A stretch of DNA of 64,000 nucleotides from Bdellovibrio sp047344985 (GTDB lineage Bacteria > Bdellovibrionota > Bdellovibrionia > Bdellovibrionales > Bdellovibrionaceae): assembly GCF_047344985.1 (NCBI RefSeq), contig NZ_CP178861.1, forward strand, positions 3,348,001 through 3,412,000, read 5' to 3'. This document shows positions 26,901 through 35,040 of the stretch, piece by piece (position 1 is the first letter of the stretch; each line of letters begins with the position of its first letter). The notes under the pieces are model-generated. The model searched no databases, had not been told where the DNA came from, and was given only the letters and a program-made list of their open reading frames with translations. The position numbers were made by a program, and so were the translations under genes.

Positions 26901-28549
26901 TAGCTATCCTTCCTAACAAGCCACATACCAAAAGCATTGGCTGCTTTCTCTTCGTCGCGAGACATGGCCGCCATAATGCGGTCCTTGAGAAGTTCGCTCT
27001 CTGCCTTTTCCGGATCGATAGATTCCTGCAACACAGGAAGAGCTGTCGACATACCAGGAAGAGTGTTATCCACAGATTGAAGTTCTTCGAGTTCCTCAAT
27101 AGTACGAGGAAGCATTTCTTCCACGGAGTCCTGGAAGCTGTCCGTAATCCATTGCATGAAAGGACGAACCACGATGAAGAAGAACAACGCCAAGCTAAAT
27201 CCAAGCAATGCCCATTTGAACAACGCATGGATCAACTTCTTGCGCTCAAGAGTCGTAAGAATCTTGTCAGCTTCAGAGAAGTCTTCAGGTTGGAATTGCA
27301 TGTTTTCAATTCTTACACTGTCACCGCGAGCGGAGTTGAAACCAATCGCGTTTTTCACCAAGTCTTCGTACTTTTTAAGCTCTTCTGCTGTACGAGGTTG
27401 GTATTTTGTTTCCGTTGTGCCGTCTGGTTTTGTTGTTGTGACAGCCATTCCGTCAACCACAACCGCGACACTCACGCGCTCCAAATTTCCTGCGGCTTCA
27501 CGGATGTTGCGCACAGTTTTTGGAACTTCATAGTTTGTTGTTTTGATTTCTTTTTTAACGTCTTGTTTGAAACCCACTGTTCCTTGATCTTCAGCGCCAG
27601 GAAGATTCGAACGTGAGCCCGGAACACCGGAAGGATTTGTGCGGGCGCCATCCAAAGATTCTTCTTCAGATTGTTGCGAGCGAATCGCTGTTTTATCGGG
27701 ATCTACGGATTCTTCAACAGAAGAAATAATACGGTGATTGAGTGTCGCATCGACCTTTGCCACGACTTTCGCGTGACCCACAACTTTAGAAAGAATGTCT
27801 TCGATACGATTTTCAAGATCGCCTTCGATTTTTGCTTTGAGATCCAACAATTCATTAGATCCACCGGTGGCACCATTTTCCTGACGAGTCAGAACTTTAC
27901 CGCGCTCATCAAGAACTGTGACCTTGTCTGCATCCATGCCTTCAACCGCATTGGCAACAAGGTAACGGATACCACGAACTTGATCTGGAGTGAGTTCTTT
28001 ACCTTGGTGAAGTTCAACAACAACAGACGCCGTCGCAGAACCGCTTTCCTCAAGGAAAGTCTTCTTATTTGGCAATGCCAAGATGACTTTGGATTGTTTC
28101 ACCGCTGTCAAAGTGTTGATGGCTCTCATCAACTCACCTTGAAGGGCTCTTTGATAATTGATTTTTTGCGCGTAAGAGTTCATCCCGAAATCTTGCTTAT
28201 CGAAGATCTCAAGGCCAATTGATCCCATCTTTGGAGAACCGATTTCAGACATCAACGTCATTTGTGTTGAGTGCAAAAGTTCTTTGGGAATCGCCACTGT
28301 TTTACCTTCATCGCGCAATTGGAACGGAATGTTTTTTTCGTTCAATTTCGCAACGATTGTAGAAACTTGTTCAGTAGGGATGTTTGTGAAAAGAGGAACG
28401 TAGTCTTTTCCAGAAGCCATGAAAACCATCGTAAGCAAAGCCACGATAGCAATGACTGTAACCGCAACGACCGAAAGTCTTTTGGTTGGTCCCAAATTTT
28501 TAAAGAACTCGCGAAATTGGACAACCAATCCACCAAAAATTTTATTCAA
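26900..28549 (-). CDS. fliF: Flagellar MS-ring protein FliF
   Basis: The inner-membrane ring on which the motor is built, 549 residues. Two membrane helices bracket the periplasmic part: LSVVAVTVIAIVALLTMVFMA (~24-44) and ALLGFSLALFFFIVVRPFM (~443-461). The ring-building YscJ-like domain reads YVPLFTNIPTEQVSTIVAKLNEKNIPFQL, with YQRALQGELMRAINTL following. The C-terminal cytoplasmic tail, which binds FliG, is present. It lies 56 bases after fliE. Confidence 0.95.
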   Translation of the reverse strand: MNKIFGGLVVQFREFFKNLGPTKRLSVVAVTVIAIVALLTMVFMASGKDYVPLFTNIPTEQVSTIVAKLNEKNIPFQLRDEGKTVAIPKELLHSTQMTLMSEIGSPKMGSIGLEIFDKQDFGMNSYAQKINYQRALQGELMRAINTLTAVKQSKVILALPNKKTFLEESGSATASVVVELHQGKELTPDQVRGIRYLVANAVEGMDADKVTVLDERGKVLTRQENGATGGSNELLDLKAKIEGDLENRIEDILSKVVGHAKVVAKVDATLNHRIISSVEESVDPDKTAIRSQQSEEESLDGARTNPSGVPGSRSNLPGAEDQGTVGFKQDVKKEIKTTNYEVPKTVRNIREAAGNLERVSVAVVVDGMAVTTTKPDGTTETKYQPRTAEELKKYEDLVKNAIGFNSARGDSVRIENMQFQPEDFSEADKILTTLERKKLIHALFKWALLGFSLALFFFIVVRPFMQWITDSFQDSVEEMLPRTIEELEELQSVDNTLPGMSTALPVLQESIDPEKAESELLKDRIMAAMSRDEEKAANAFGMWLVRKDS

Positions 28550-28605
28550 GACAACCCCTCCGCCAAACTAACCTAAACTTCCAAACTCAAATAAAAACTA
28601 AAGAA

Positions 28606-28941
28606 TCAGACCTGCATCTTCATGACTTCTTGGTACGCATCAATGATCTTGTTTCGAACTTGCACCATCACTTTGAGAGCGATGTCTGCTTTTTCCGCTG
28701 CGATCATGACGTCGGCCACGTTGTCTGTTTTGCCTGTCGCGAGATTTTGCATGGCTTTATCTGAAGCCTTCTGCATTTCATTCACGCTACCAACGGCGTC
28801 TTTTAGGGTGTCGGCGAAGCTCTTGCCAGTATCGGATGTCGAACCAACTGATGAAGGGCTCTCGATGCTTAACGACTTGGAATCACGAATGCTTCCTGTG
28901 TCGAGAAACCTGTTTGCATTTGATACAGTAAAACCCTCCAT
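28606..28941 (-). CDS. fliE: Flagellar hook-basal body complex protein FliE
   Basis: A rod-MS ring adaptor of 111 residues, matching the ~104-residue family. The C-terminal half SFADTLKDAVGSVNEMQKASDKAMQNLATGKTDNVADVMIAAEKADIALKVMVQVRNKIIDAYQEVMKMQV is the conserved part. The gene is 106 bases after flgC, a gap that holds a perfect hairpin, and 56 bases before fliF. Confidence 0.92.
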   Translation of the reverse strand: MEGFTVSNANRFLDTGSIRDSKSLSIESPSSVGSTSDTGKSFADTLKDAVGSVNEMQKASDKAMQNLATGKTDNVADVMIAAEKADIALKVMVQVRNKIIDAYQEVMKMQV

Positions 28942-29022
28942 GGCTTCACCTTCTCCTATATGAAAATTGTAATATAAATAAACCTAAAAAAACCTAAAAT
29001 TTTGCCGCGGTCTAGGAAAATT

Positions 29023-29041
29023 ACTCCAGCGAAGCTGGAGT
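29023..29041 (-). other. Perfect hairpin between flgC and fliE
   Basis: An 8-bp perfect stem ACTCCAGC / GCTGGAGT with a three-base loop, just after the flgC stop, followed on the minus strand by a weak AATTTT. Because ten flagellar genes follow, it is more likely a partial attenuator or mRNA processing site than a full stop. Confidence 0.55.
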
Positions 29042-29047
29042 GCTAGC

Positions 29048-29491
29048 CTACCTTCCTATCTCCAGCGCGCTGAGTGCCATATCCTTTGACGCCTGCAGCG
29101 CCGTCACGTTCGCCTCATAGGAACGCGATGCCTGTATCATATTGGTCATCTCTTCCATAAGGTTGATATTAGGATAGGCGACGTATCCGTCAGCATTCGC
29201 ATCAGGATGGTCGGGCTCGTATTTCAACAGCGGCGCCTTACGATCCGAAATAACATCCGTCACCTGGACCCGTTGAAAGTTTCCTTTCGGGTCTGTTGAC
29301 GTGATGATCTCACCAAAGTTTTTTGCATCCGGCATCGCTTCAAAGACCACGTCTTTTCTGCGATACGGGCCGCCTTCAGGAGTCTGGGTCGTATTGATAT
29401 TGGCGATGTTGCTGGCAATGGTATTCATGCGCATTCTTTGCGCCGCCATACCACTACTGCTTACTCTCATCCCTGTTAAGAAATCAGCCAT
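29048..29491 (-). CDS. flgC: Flagellar proximal rod protein FlgC
   Basis: A rod subunit of 147 residues. The N-terminal RMSSG-type signature reads MRVSSSGMAAQRMRMNTIASNIANINTTQTPEGGPYRRKDVVF, and the C-terminus has YVAYPNINLMEEMTNMIQASRSYEANVTALQASKDM, both diagnostic. It starts nine bases after flgB, the usual order. Confidence 0.95.
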   Translation of the reverse strand: MADFLTGMRVSSSGMAAQRMRMNTIASNIANINTTQTPEGGPYRRKDVVFEAMPDAKNFGEIITSTDPKGNFQRVQVTDVISDRKAPLLKYEPDHPDANADGYVAYPNINLMEEMTNMIQASRSYEANVTALQASKDMALSALEIGR

Positions 29492-29500
29492 TGATTACTC

Positions 29501-29914
29501 CTAACGCCCTTCGGTCGCCGCGTATTTTAGAGCCGCCATTTTTTTATTAATCAGTTGAAGTGCCGCTTTGTACATGATCGCGTTCTCTGACAAAGCGGAC
29601 ATTTCTTTTTCCACGTCAACGGTGTTGCCGTCGTTGTTCACTGCGCCTTCTGGATCATCATAAATATCAGGGCGAGTTTTGCTAACGGAAACTCCGCCGA
29701 CTCCAAAGTGTTGTTGGTCGCTGGTGCTCAGAGCATTGCCGCCATCCAAATCCAGAGCTCTTTGCAAAGCTCCTTCAAAATCCATTTTCTTTGCGTGATA
29801 ACCCGGAGTCTCTGCATTCGCGATATTCGACGACGTGACATTGTGACGAAGCTGTCTCATCGACAATGACGTGGCGAGAGCGTTGGTTGTTTTATCGAAG
29901 AGTCCACTACTCAT
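29501..29914 (-). CDS. flgB: Flagellar proximal rod protein FlgB
   Basis: A rod subunit of 137 residues. The conserved N-terminus LATSLSMRQLRHNVTSSNIANAETPGYHAKKMDFE and C-terminus NTVDVEKEMSALSENAIMYKAALQLINKKMAALKYAATEGR are present. Its ATG overlaps the stop of the upstream AAA+ regulator by ATGA, so regulator and rod genes are translated from one mRNA. Confidence 0.94.
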   Translation of the reverse strand: MSSGLFDKTTNALATSLSMRQLRHNVTSSNIANAETPGYHAKKMDFEGALQRALDLDGGNALSTSDQQHFGVGGVSVSKTRPDIYDDPEGAVNNDGNTVDVEKEMSALSENAIMYKAALQLINKKMAALKYAATEGR

Positions 29915-30753
29915 AAAACACCTTCCTCCTTGTATTCGTTGAGTTTATTTCTCAATGTTCTAATACTAATGCCTAACATCTGTGCTGCGCGCGTCCGGTT
30001 CTGTGCCGTCAGCTCCAAGGTCTGTATAATAAGACGCTTCTCGACCTCAGAAAGGGACATGCCGGGAGCAAAATCCAAGGCCATATCTTCAACAACGGCC
30101 TCAAATTGAATGGATTCAGGCCCAATGAGTGAAGATTTTGCAAGAACCACGGCTCTTTCCAGCACGTTTTCAAGCTCGCGGATGTTGCCAGGCCAGTTCC
30201 AAGAGTTCAAACGGTCAAAAGCCTCCGCGGTCAAACGAAGGCCGCTTTTCCCGTGCATGATCTGCGCAACTTCCAGAATAAAATTCACGATATTTTGAAA
30301 ATCCGTCGTGCGATCTTCCAGGCGCGGAATTTCAAGGTGAACCACCGCCAATTTATAAAATAAATCCTGACGGAATTGTTCTTGTTTAACCAACGAACGA
30401 AGATCGCGGCGAGATGTCGAAATAAATCTGGGACGAGAACCATCGGTTCTTTCCACAAGTTTCATCAAATCGTTTTGCAATGCGGAACTTGCGCAATCCA
30501 AATCTTCGATCAACAATGTGCCGCCGTCGACTTTTGAAAAATCAAAACCACCGGCATTTTTGCAATCAAGGCAATACAGGCGCGGTGAACGGCTTTTCGT
30601 GTACGTGTAACGGGCCAAACTCGTTTTGCCCACACCTGCTTCACCCACAATCAATAAACTTGCTTGTGTAGCTGCCAATTGCAAACTGAGCTGCTTTACT
30701 TCATGCATTCTTCTGTCTTCAATGTGTAAAGCATCAAAATCAAAGTACGACAT
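29911..30753 (-). CDS. NtrC-family AAA+ regulator lacking GAFTGA, flagellar operon
   Basis: The protein has 280 residues and no receiver domain. Walker A GEAGVGKT (~residues 37-44), Walker B GTLLIEDLD (~77-85), arginine-finger region FRQDLFYKLAVVHLEIPRL, sensor II WPGNIRELENVLERAV and a C-terminal Fis-type helix-turn-helix (NRTRAAQMLGISIRTLRNKL) are clear. Only about 32 residues lie between Walker A and B, against roughly 60 normally, and the GAFTGA loop that contacts sigma-54 is absent. It therefore should not open sigma-54 promoters itself. ATG at 30753 has TAGGAG five bases upstream. The ATGA overlap with flgB ties it to flagellar control, resembling FlrC/FleR by position only. Confidence 0.85.
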   Translation of the reverse strand: MSYFDFDALHIEDRRMHEVKQLSLQLAATQASLLIVGEAGVGKTSLARYTYTKSRSPRLYCLDCKNAGGFDFSKVDGGTLLIEDLDCASSALQNDLMKLVERTDGSRPRFISTSRRDLRSLVKQEQFRQDLFYKLAVVHLEIPRLEDRTTDFQNIVNFILEVAQIMHGKSGLRLTAEAFDRLNSWNWPGNIRELENVLERAVVLAKSSLIGPESIQFEAVVEDMALDFAPGMSLSEVEKRLIIQTLELTAQNRTRAAQMLGISIRTLRNKLNEYKEEGVL

Positions 30754-30761
30754 CAAAACTC

Positions 30762-33548
30762 CTATTTGCCTTGCTCGTTCTCAGACATCGCTGGAATTCT
30801 TTTGATATATTTCTTATAACCATCGCGCCATTCGGAATTCTTAAGCTGCTCCTGCGCCAAGTTTTTCCAGAACGCACTTTTTTCACCTTTAAATTCATTC
30901 CAAACTTCCGCGGCCTTTTGAATTTCGCCCCGTTTGAAATAAATCTGTCCTAGCTTGTAACGAATGGAAGAAAGAGGACGGCTTTCTTCATACTGTTCAA
31001 GAAGCTTGTCGTAAGAAGCAATCGCTTGTTCTTGCTGGCTCTTTTCCAAATGAATATCGCCCATCATTTCCAATGCTTTGGCATGAACGGACGGAGCGAC
31101 TTTGTCAGAGTCCTTTTCTAGCTTATCCACCATTTCCAGGGCTTGAAGAGCTTCTGGAGAGCGGCCTTGTTTCAATTGCAGTTCCGCGAGTTTCAAATAA
31201 GGTTCTGCCACCAATTCAGGTTGACCTTTCCACGTACGAAGAAGTTCACCCAAGTAACGAATCGCCGATTCGTTATCACCGCGCTTTTCCAACAAACGAA
31301 CGGCGATATTCACGCGTTCAATTTGTGCGTCTTCTTTAAGCTTCTCTGGAGTTTTGATGTTTTTCAAAAACTCATAGGCTTGATTGTATTTGTGTTCTTG
31401 AGCGAACACGGCTGCCAAACGCAGATTCAATTCATCTTCAGACGGAATTTCTTCTTTCACCTGAATTTCTTTAGCTTCCGGCGTTCCACGAATAGCGTAA
31501 ACACGATTCAAAACATCTTTATAATATTTTTCAGCTTCCACTGGCACGCCACCCATTTCAAAAGCGCGACCGACATTGTATTTCGTGTCTAGACGCTTTG
31601 AATTTTTAAGCCAGCTATCTGCATACTGCGTGTGAGTTTTAAGAGCTGTGATAAAATCGCCGTGATCAATTTCCGATTGAAGTTTGTCATTGATGTTCGC
31701 AACGATGCGGTTTGTGATCAATGGCACGTCCACAGAAGTTGGATGTTCTTTGTAGTACTTCGACAAAAGATCAATCGCTTTTTGATTTTCATCACGGCGA
31801 GTGTAACCGTCAGCCACCATCACCGTTGAGAACTGCTCGATATTTGGAAGATCAATCTTTTTAGCCAAAGACATGATTTCTTCCACGGCATTGTTCACTT
31901 CTTTGGGTTTCATGCCCTTCATGCGGGCACTGAGCAAACGCAAGCGGGCGATGACAGCACTTGGACTTTCTCCGTAACGGAAATAAGTTTCCAAGTACGC
32001 CCCCATCACGCGGGATTTATCCACGCCGAAGATTTCTAAAAGCTCACCCATACGAGTCATCGCAAAAGCAGCATGATCGCTGCTTGGGAATTTTTTTACA
32101 AATTCACGATAAGCATCCAAGCTTTGGTTGTAGTTCTTCATCCAGAACAAAGACTCTGCTTGGTTGTAGTAAGCATTCGGATAGTAGTTCTGACCTTCTG
32201 GATATTTCTTTAAAGCATTTTTATAGTCTTCAACTGCTTTCGCGTAGTCTTTTGCACGCACCCACACGTCACCACGACGGAAAGCGGCTTCCACTTTCAA
32301 ATCACGATTTGAAGAATTTTTTTCTACATCATCAAACTGAGCAACAGCGTCTTTCCACTTATTCAGTTTCATGAACGCAAGACCTGTTCCTAAACGAGCT
32401 AGATCTTTCGAGAGGGAATTTTTATCTGCAAAGTTTTTATTATCGATATGCTCTTTGAGCAGACGAAGCGCACTGAGGTAGTCACCTTTATCCAAAGCAA
32501 GATAACCGATTTTTAAGGACGTTCTTTCCGCCAAAGGAGATTGCGGATACTTTGCAATGGCCTCTTTGTATCTTTGAATCGCTTCGTCGTAATCTTTGGG
32601 ACGACCATTTTCTTCCCACAAAGCCAAATGCACATCGGCCGTCATATAATCGACGACTTCGTTGTATTCTGACTGTGGATATTTATCTTTAAACCACTCT
32701 TGGGTTTTCAAATAAACCGCATATCTTTTCTTTTCAAAAAGAGTCAAAAGAAGACGCGCTTGTTTGTTTTCTTCCGTAGATTTTGGCGACACTTGATAGA
32801 ACGTCGGAGTCACTTTCATCTTTTCCCAATAACCCACCGGAGTTTCCAGCATAGGGAATGGGATATAATAGTTATCCTTGGCGCGAATCATCGCCTCTTC
32901 TTTAATTTCGTAATCCTTCACGGAAAAACGACCGTAATCAGGATCACCACCATCAAAGATACCAGACTTAACGGATTCATCATTTTGTGCAACCGCAACA
33001 CCTTGACCGGCAATGGCCAAGGTATCTGCTGTTGCAGGCTTTCTGTTCTTACCAGCTTTATCAGTTTTTGCTTTTGCTACTGGTTTAGCGCCTTTAGCAG
33101 GAAGCTCCGTTGGCAGAGTTTCTTCTTTTTTCGCCACAGGCTTTGCTGCTTTTTTAACTTTAGTATTTGGATTCAAATAAAAATCCATGATCAAACGTGA
33201 CGGTTGATCTGTCAGATAATCAAACGTATCGATATCATCACCAGAAAGCGTGAATTGAATGACGTGTTTACCATCCGGACCTTTTTGATCGACAGTCACG
33301 CCTTTAACGAAATCACTTTTAAAAGTAGAAAGGGATTGAATCGTGGAATCATCCAAAGCGGGTACTGTCATTTGCACGACAGTTTGGCCTTTGTTTTCAA
33401 GGCGTTTGACGTCATAGTCCCAATTTTGCTGACCCATCAATTCCATGTGAACAGTGTCACCTTGAAAATTGATCACGCCATTGACCTTCCCAGCTTGCGC
33501 TGGAGCTAGACCAAAGAACAGGCATCCTGCCACAACTAATAATCGCAA
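30762..33548 (-). CDS. Large secreted TPR protein with possible AMIN-like N-terminus, first gene of the flagellar operon
   Basis: The protein has 928 residues from the TTG at 33548, chosen because AAGGAG sits eight bases upstream and the signal peptide (MRLLVVAGCLFFGLAPAQA) then starts at residue 1; a longer frame would bury it. Residues ~20-140 are beta-rich (VNGVINFQGDTVHMELMG, RLIMDFYLN) like the AMIN domain of PilQ and AmiC, so peptidoglycan or secretin contact is plausible. From ~260 on, TPR repeats fill the protein (AIQRYKEAIAKYPQSPLAERTSLKIGYLAL is one). It is periplasmic by the signal peptide. The regulator gene follows eight bases later. A role as a flagellar motor scaffold is inferred from position. 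Confidence 0.75.
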   Translation of the reverse strand: MRLLVVAGCLFFGLAPAQAGKVNGVINFQGDTVHMELMGQQNWDYDVKRLENKGQTVVQMTVPALDDSTIQSLSTFKSDFVKGVTVDQKGPDGKHVIQFTLSGDDIDTFDYLTDQPSRLIMDFYLNPNTKVKKAAKPVAKKEETLPTELPAKGAKPVAKAKTDKAGKNRKPATADTLAIAGQGVAVAQNDESVKSGIFDGGDPDYGRFSVKDYEIKEEAMIRAKDNYYIPFPMLETPVGYWEKMKVTPTFYQVSPKSTEENKQARLLLTLFEKKRYAVYLKTQEWFKDKYPQSEYNEVVDYMTADVHLALWEENGRPKDYDEAIQRYKEAIAKYPQSPLAERTSLKIGYLALDKGDYLSALRLLKEHIDNKNFADKNSLSKDLARLGTGLAFMKLNKWKDAVAQFDDVEKNSSNRDLKVEAAFRRGDVWVRAKDYAKAVEDYKNALKKYPEGQNYYPNAYYNQAESLFWMKNYNQSLDAYREFVKKFPSSDHAAFAMTRMGELLEIFGVDKSRVMGAYLETYFRYGESPSAVIARLRLLSARMKGMKPKEVNNAVEEIMSLAKKIDLPNIEQFSTVMVADGYTRRDENQKAIDLLSKYYKEHPTSVDVPLITNRIVANINDKLQSEIDHGDFITALKTHTQYADSWLKNSKRLDTKYNVGRAFEMGGVPVEAEKYYKDVLNRVYAIRGTPEAKEIQVKEEIPSEDELNLRLAAVFAQEHKYNQAYEFLKNIKTPEKLKEDAQIERVNIAVRLLEKRGDNESAIRYLGELLRTWKGQPELVAEPYLKLAELQLKQGRSPEALQALEMVDKLEKDSDKVAPSVHAKALEMMGDIHLEKSQQEQAIASYDKLLEQYEESRPLSSIRYKLGQIYFKRGEIQKAAEVWNEFKGEKSAFWKNLAQEQLKNSEWRDGYKKYIKRIPAMSENEQGK

Positions 33549-33591
33549 AGTGTTCACTCCTTGAACCCCTTCTTTTCCCTTCTTTGTGCTG

Positions 33592-33608
33592 TTGCACATA
33601 CGGTGCCA
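33592..33608 (-). promoter_or_regulatory. Sigma-54 (-24/-12) promoter of the flagellar operon
   Basis: On the minus strand the sequence TGGCACCGTATGTGCAA matches TGGCAC-N5-TTGCA with one mismatch, and the invariant GG and GC dinucleotides have the exact spacing. Transcription would start near 33582, about 34 bases before the TTG start codon of the operon's first gene and its AAGGAG. This is direct sequence evidence for RpoN control of the operon. Confidence 0.75.
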
Positions 33609-33763
33609 GGTCTTTCCAAGGTCCATTGGCAAATAAGTTCAAGATGGGCAAAAAGTTTCATAGAATTTCTGGCGGGGCCGACAAACTCATGACAGAGACC
33701 TTGGTCCTGATTTGATGGATCAAGACTGAATTTTCCCTCAGAAGATTCCGATAGATAGGTGCT

Positions 33764-34252
33764 ATGAGAAACCACTTCATTGTTTGCATCATGAGTTTAC
33801 TTCTTGGAAGTTGCGTGTCGGTACAACTCCCCGGCGGCAAAGTCACGTCCGCTAAGGATGTCGGCTTTTCTGCACCTGGATCACCGTTCAAAGATATGAG
33901 CGGAGGAAATTCCGATAAAGCCTGGATCAGCGAAAGAACAGGCAATACGATTTCCTATCTTTCCGAATGCGGCAGCAGCAGCGAGCCGACACTGCAACAA
34001 CTTGAAACGGATTCTCTTGGGGCCCTTTCCGATTTGCATATTCTCAAGAGCGATGAAGTTTCTTTCAATGGGCGCGCTGCTCGTGAAAGTATTTCTCAGG
34101 GAAAAATCGATGGCGTTCCCGTGCAAGTTGCGTTGGTCGTTTTTAAAAAGAACGGCTGCAGCTACACACTCAGCTACGGCGGAGTTGAAAAACAGTTTTC
34201 TTCAGAACAAAAATACTTTGAAAACTTTAAACAGAACTTCAAGGCGCCTTAA
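33764..34252 (+). CDS. Predicted lipoprotein coupled to the Mla-like operon
   Basis: The protein has 162 residues. Signal peptide and lipobox LLGSC (Cys at residue 17). The mature part has a Ser/Gly linker and two further Cys (SECGSSS and NGCSYTL). I do not recognise a family. Its stop shares one base with the ATG of the MlaE-like gene, so it is translationally coupled to the lipid transporter and may be a periplasmic or outer-membrane partner of it; that role is inferred from position. Confidence 0.75.
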   Translation: MRNHFIVCIMSLLLGSCVSVQLPGGKVTSAKDVGFSAPGSPFKDMSGGNSDKAWISERTGNTISYLSECGSSSEPTLQQLETDSLGALSDLHILKSDEVSFNGRAARESISQGKIDGVPVQVALVVFKKNGCSYTLSYGGVEKQFSSEQKYFENFKQNFKAP

Positions 34253-35040
34253 TGAATAACATCGGCTTGCCCTTTACTGAATTCATGATCGAAACCCTCC
34301 GATTCATCGGCGGCGTTGGTCTTCTGTTCAGAGATGTTTGCAAAGAACTTTTCCGTGGAAAGTTTTATTGGAAACTTGTGGCAGAGCAGATTTATCAAAT
34401 CGGTTTAAGATCCATGCCTTTGATCGTTATCACCGCCGTGAGTATCGGAATGGTGATGTCTTTGCAATTCGGCCTGGGGCTGGAAAAATTTGGCGGAAAA
34501 CTCTACGTTCCAAAACTTTTGGCCGTCACGATCTTACGGGAAATGGGTCCGGTGTTCACCAGTCTCATGCTGGCAGCGCGTGTCGGTGCCGGTATTGCGA
34601 GTGAAATCGGCAGTATGGTTGTAACCCAACAAATTGATGCAATTCGTGCTTTGGGAACTTCACCAATTAAAAAGATCGTGATTCCAAGAGTTCTTGCGGC
34701 TCTTGTCACTCTGCCGATTCTTGTTTCCATGGCCAACATCGTGGGTAATGCCGGTGGTTTGATCGTTGGCGCAGTTGAATTGAATCTCGATCCTAACTTT
34801 TATCTTTTGAAAGTTATGACGACTTCAAGCATTCAAGACTATCTTTCCGGTTTTGGTAAAACTTTTTTCTTCGCTCTTTTTATCGCCGTTCCGTCTTGTT
34901 ATTTTGGTTTGACGGTGAAGGCGGGAACCAAAGAAGTCGGTATTGCGACAACTAAAGCCGTCGTTGTCTCTTCCATTTTGATTGTGGTGGGAGATTTCTT
35001 TTTGTCTAAACTCTTTTGGATCTTCGAGAAAATGATATGA
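34252..35040 (+). CDS. MlaE-type lipid ABC transporter permease
   Basis: A 262-residue permease of the MlaE/YrbE family that moves phospholipids between inner and outer membranes. Signature segments are RSMPLIVITAVSIGMVMSLQFG (~50-70), REMGPVFTSLMLAARVGAGIASEIGSMVVTQQIDAIRALG (~95-135) and the closing AVVVSSILIVVGDFFLSKL. Length equals E. coli MlaE (260). It is in frame with MlaF- and MlaD-like genes downstream, all with start/stop overlaps. Confidence 0.9.
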   Translation: MNNIGLPFTEFMIETLRFIGGVGLLFRDVCKELFRGKFYWKLVAEQIYQIGLRSMPLIVITAVSIGMVMSLQFGLGLEKFGGKLYVPKLLAVTILREMGPVFTSLMLAARVGAGIASEIGSMVVTQQIDAIRALGTSPIKKIVIPRVLAALVTLPILVSMANIVGNAGGLIVGAVELNLDPNFYLLKVMTTSSIQDYLSGFGKTFFFALFIAVPSCYFGLTVKAGTKEVGIATTKAVVVSSILIVVGDFFLSKLFWIFEKMI

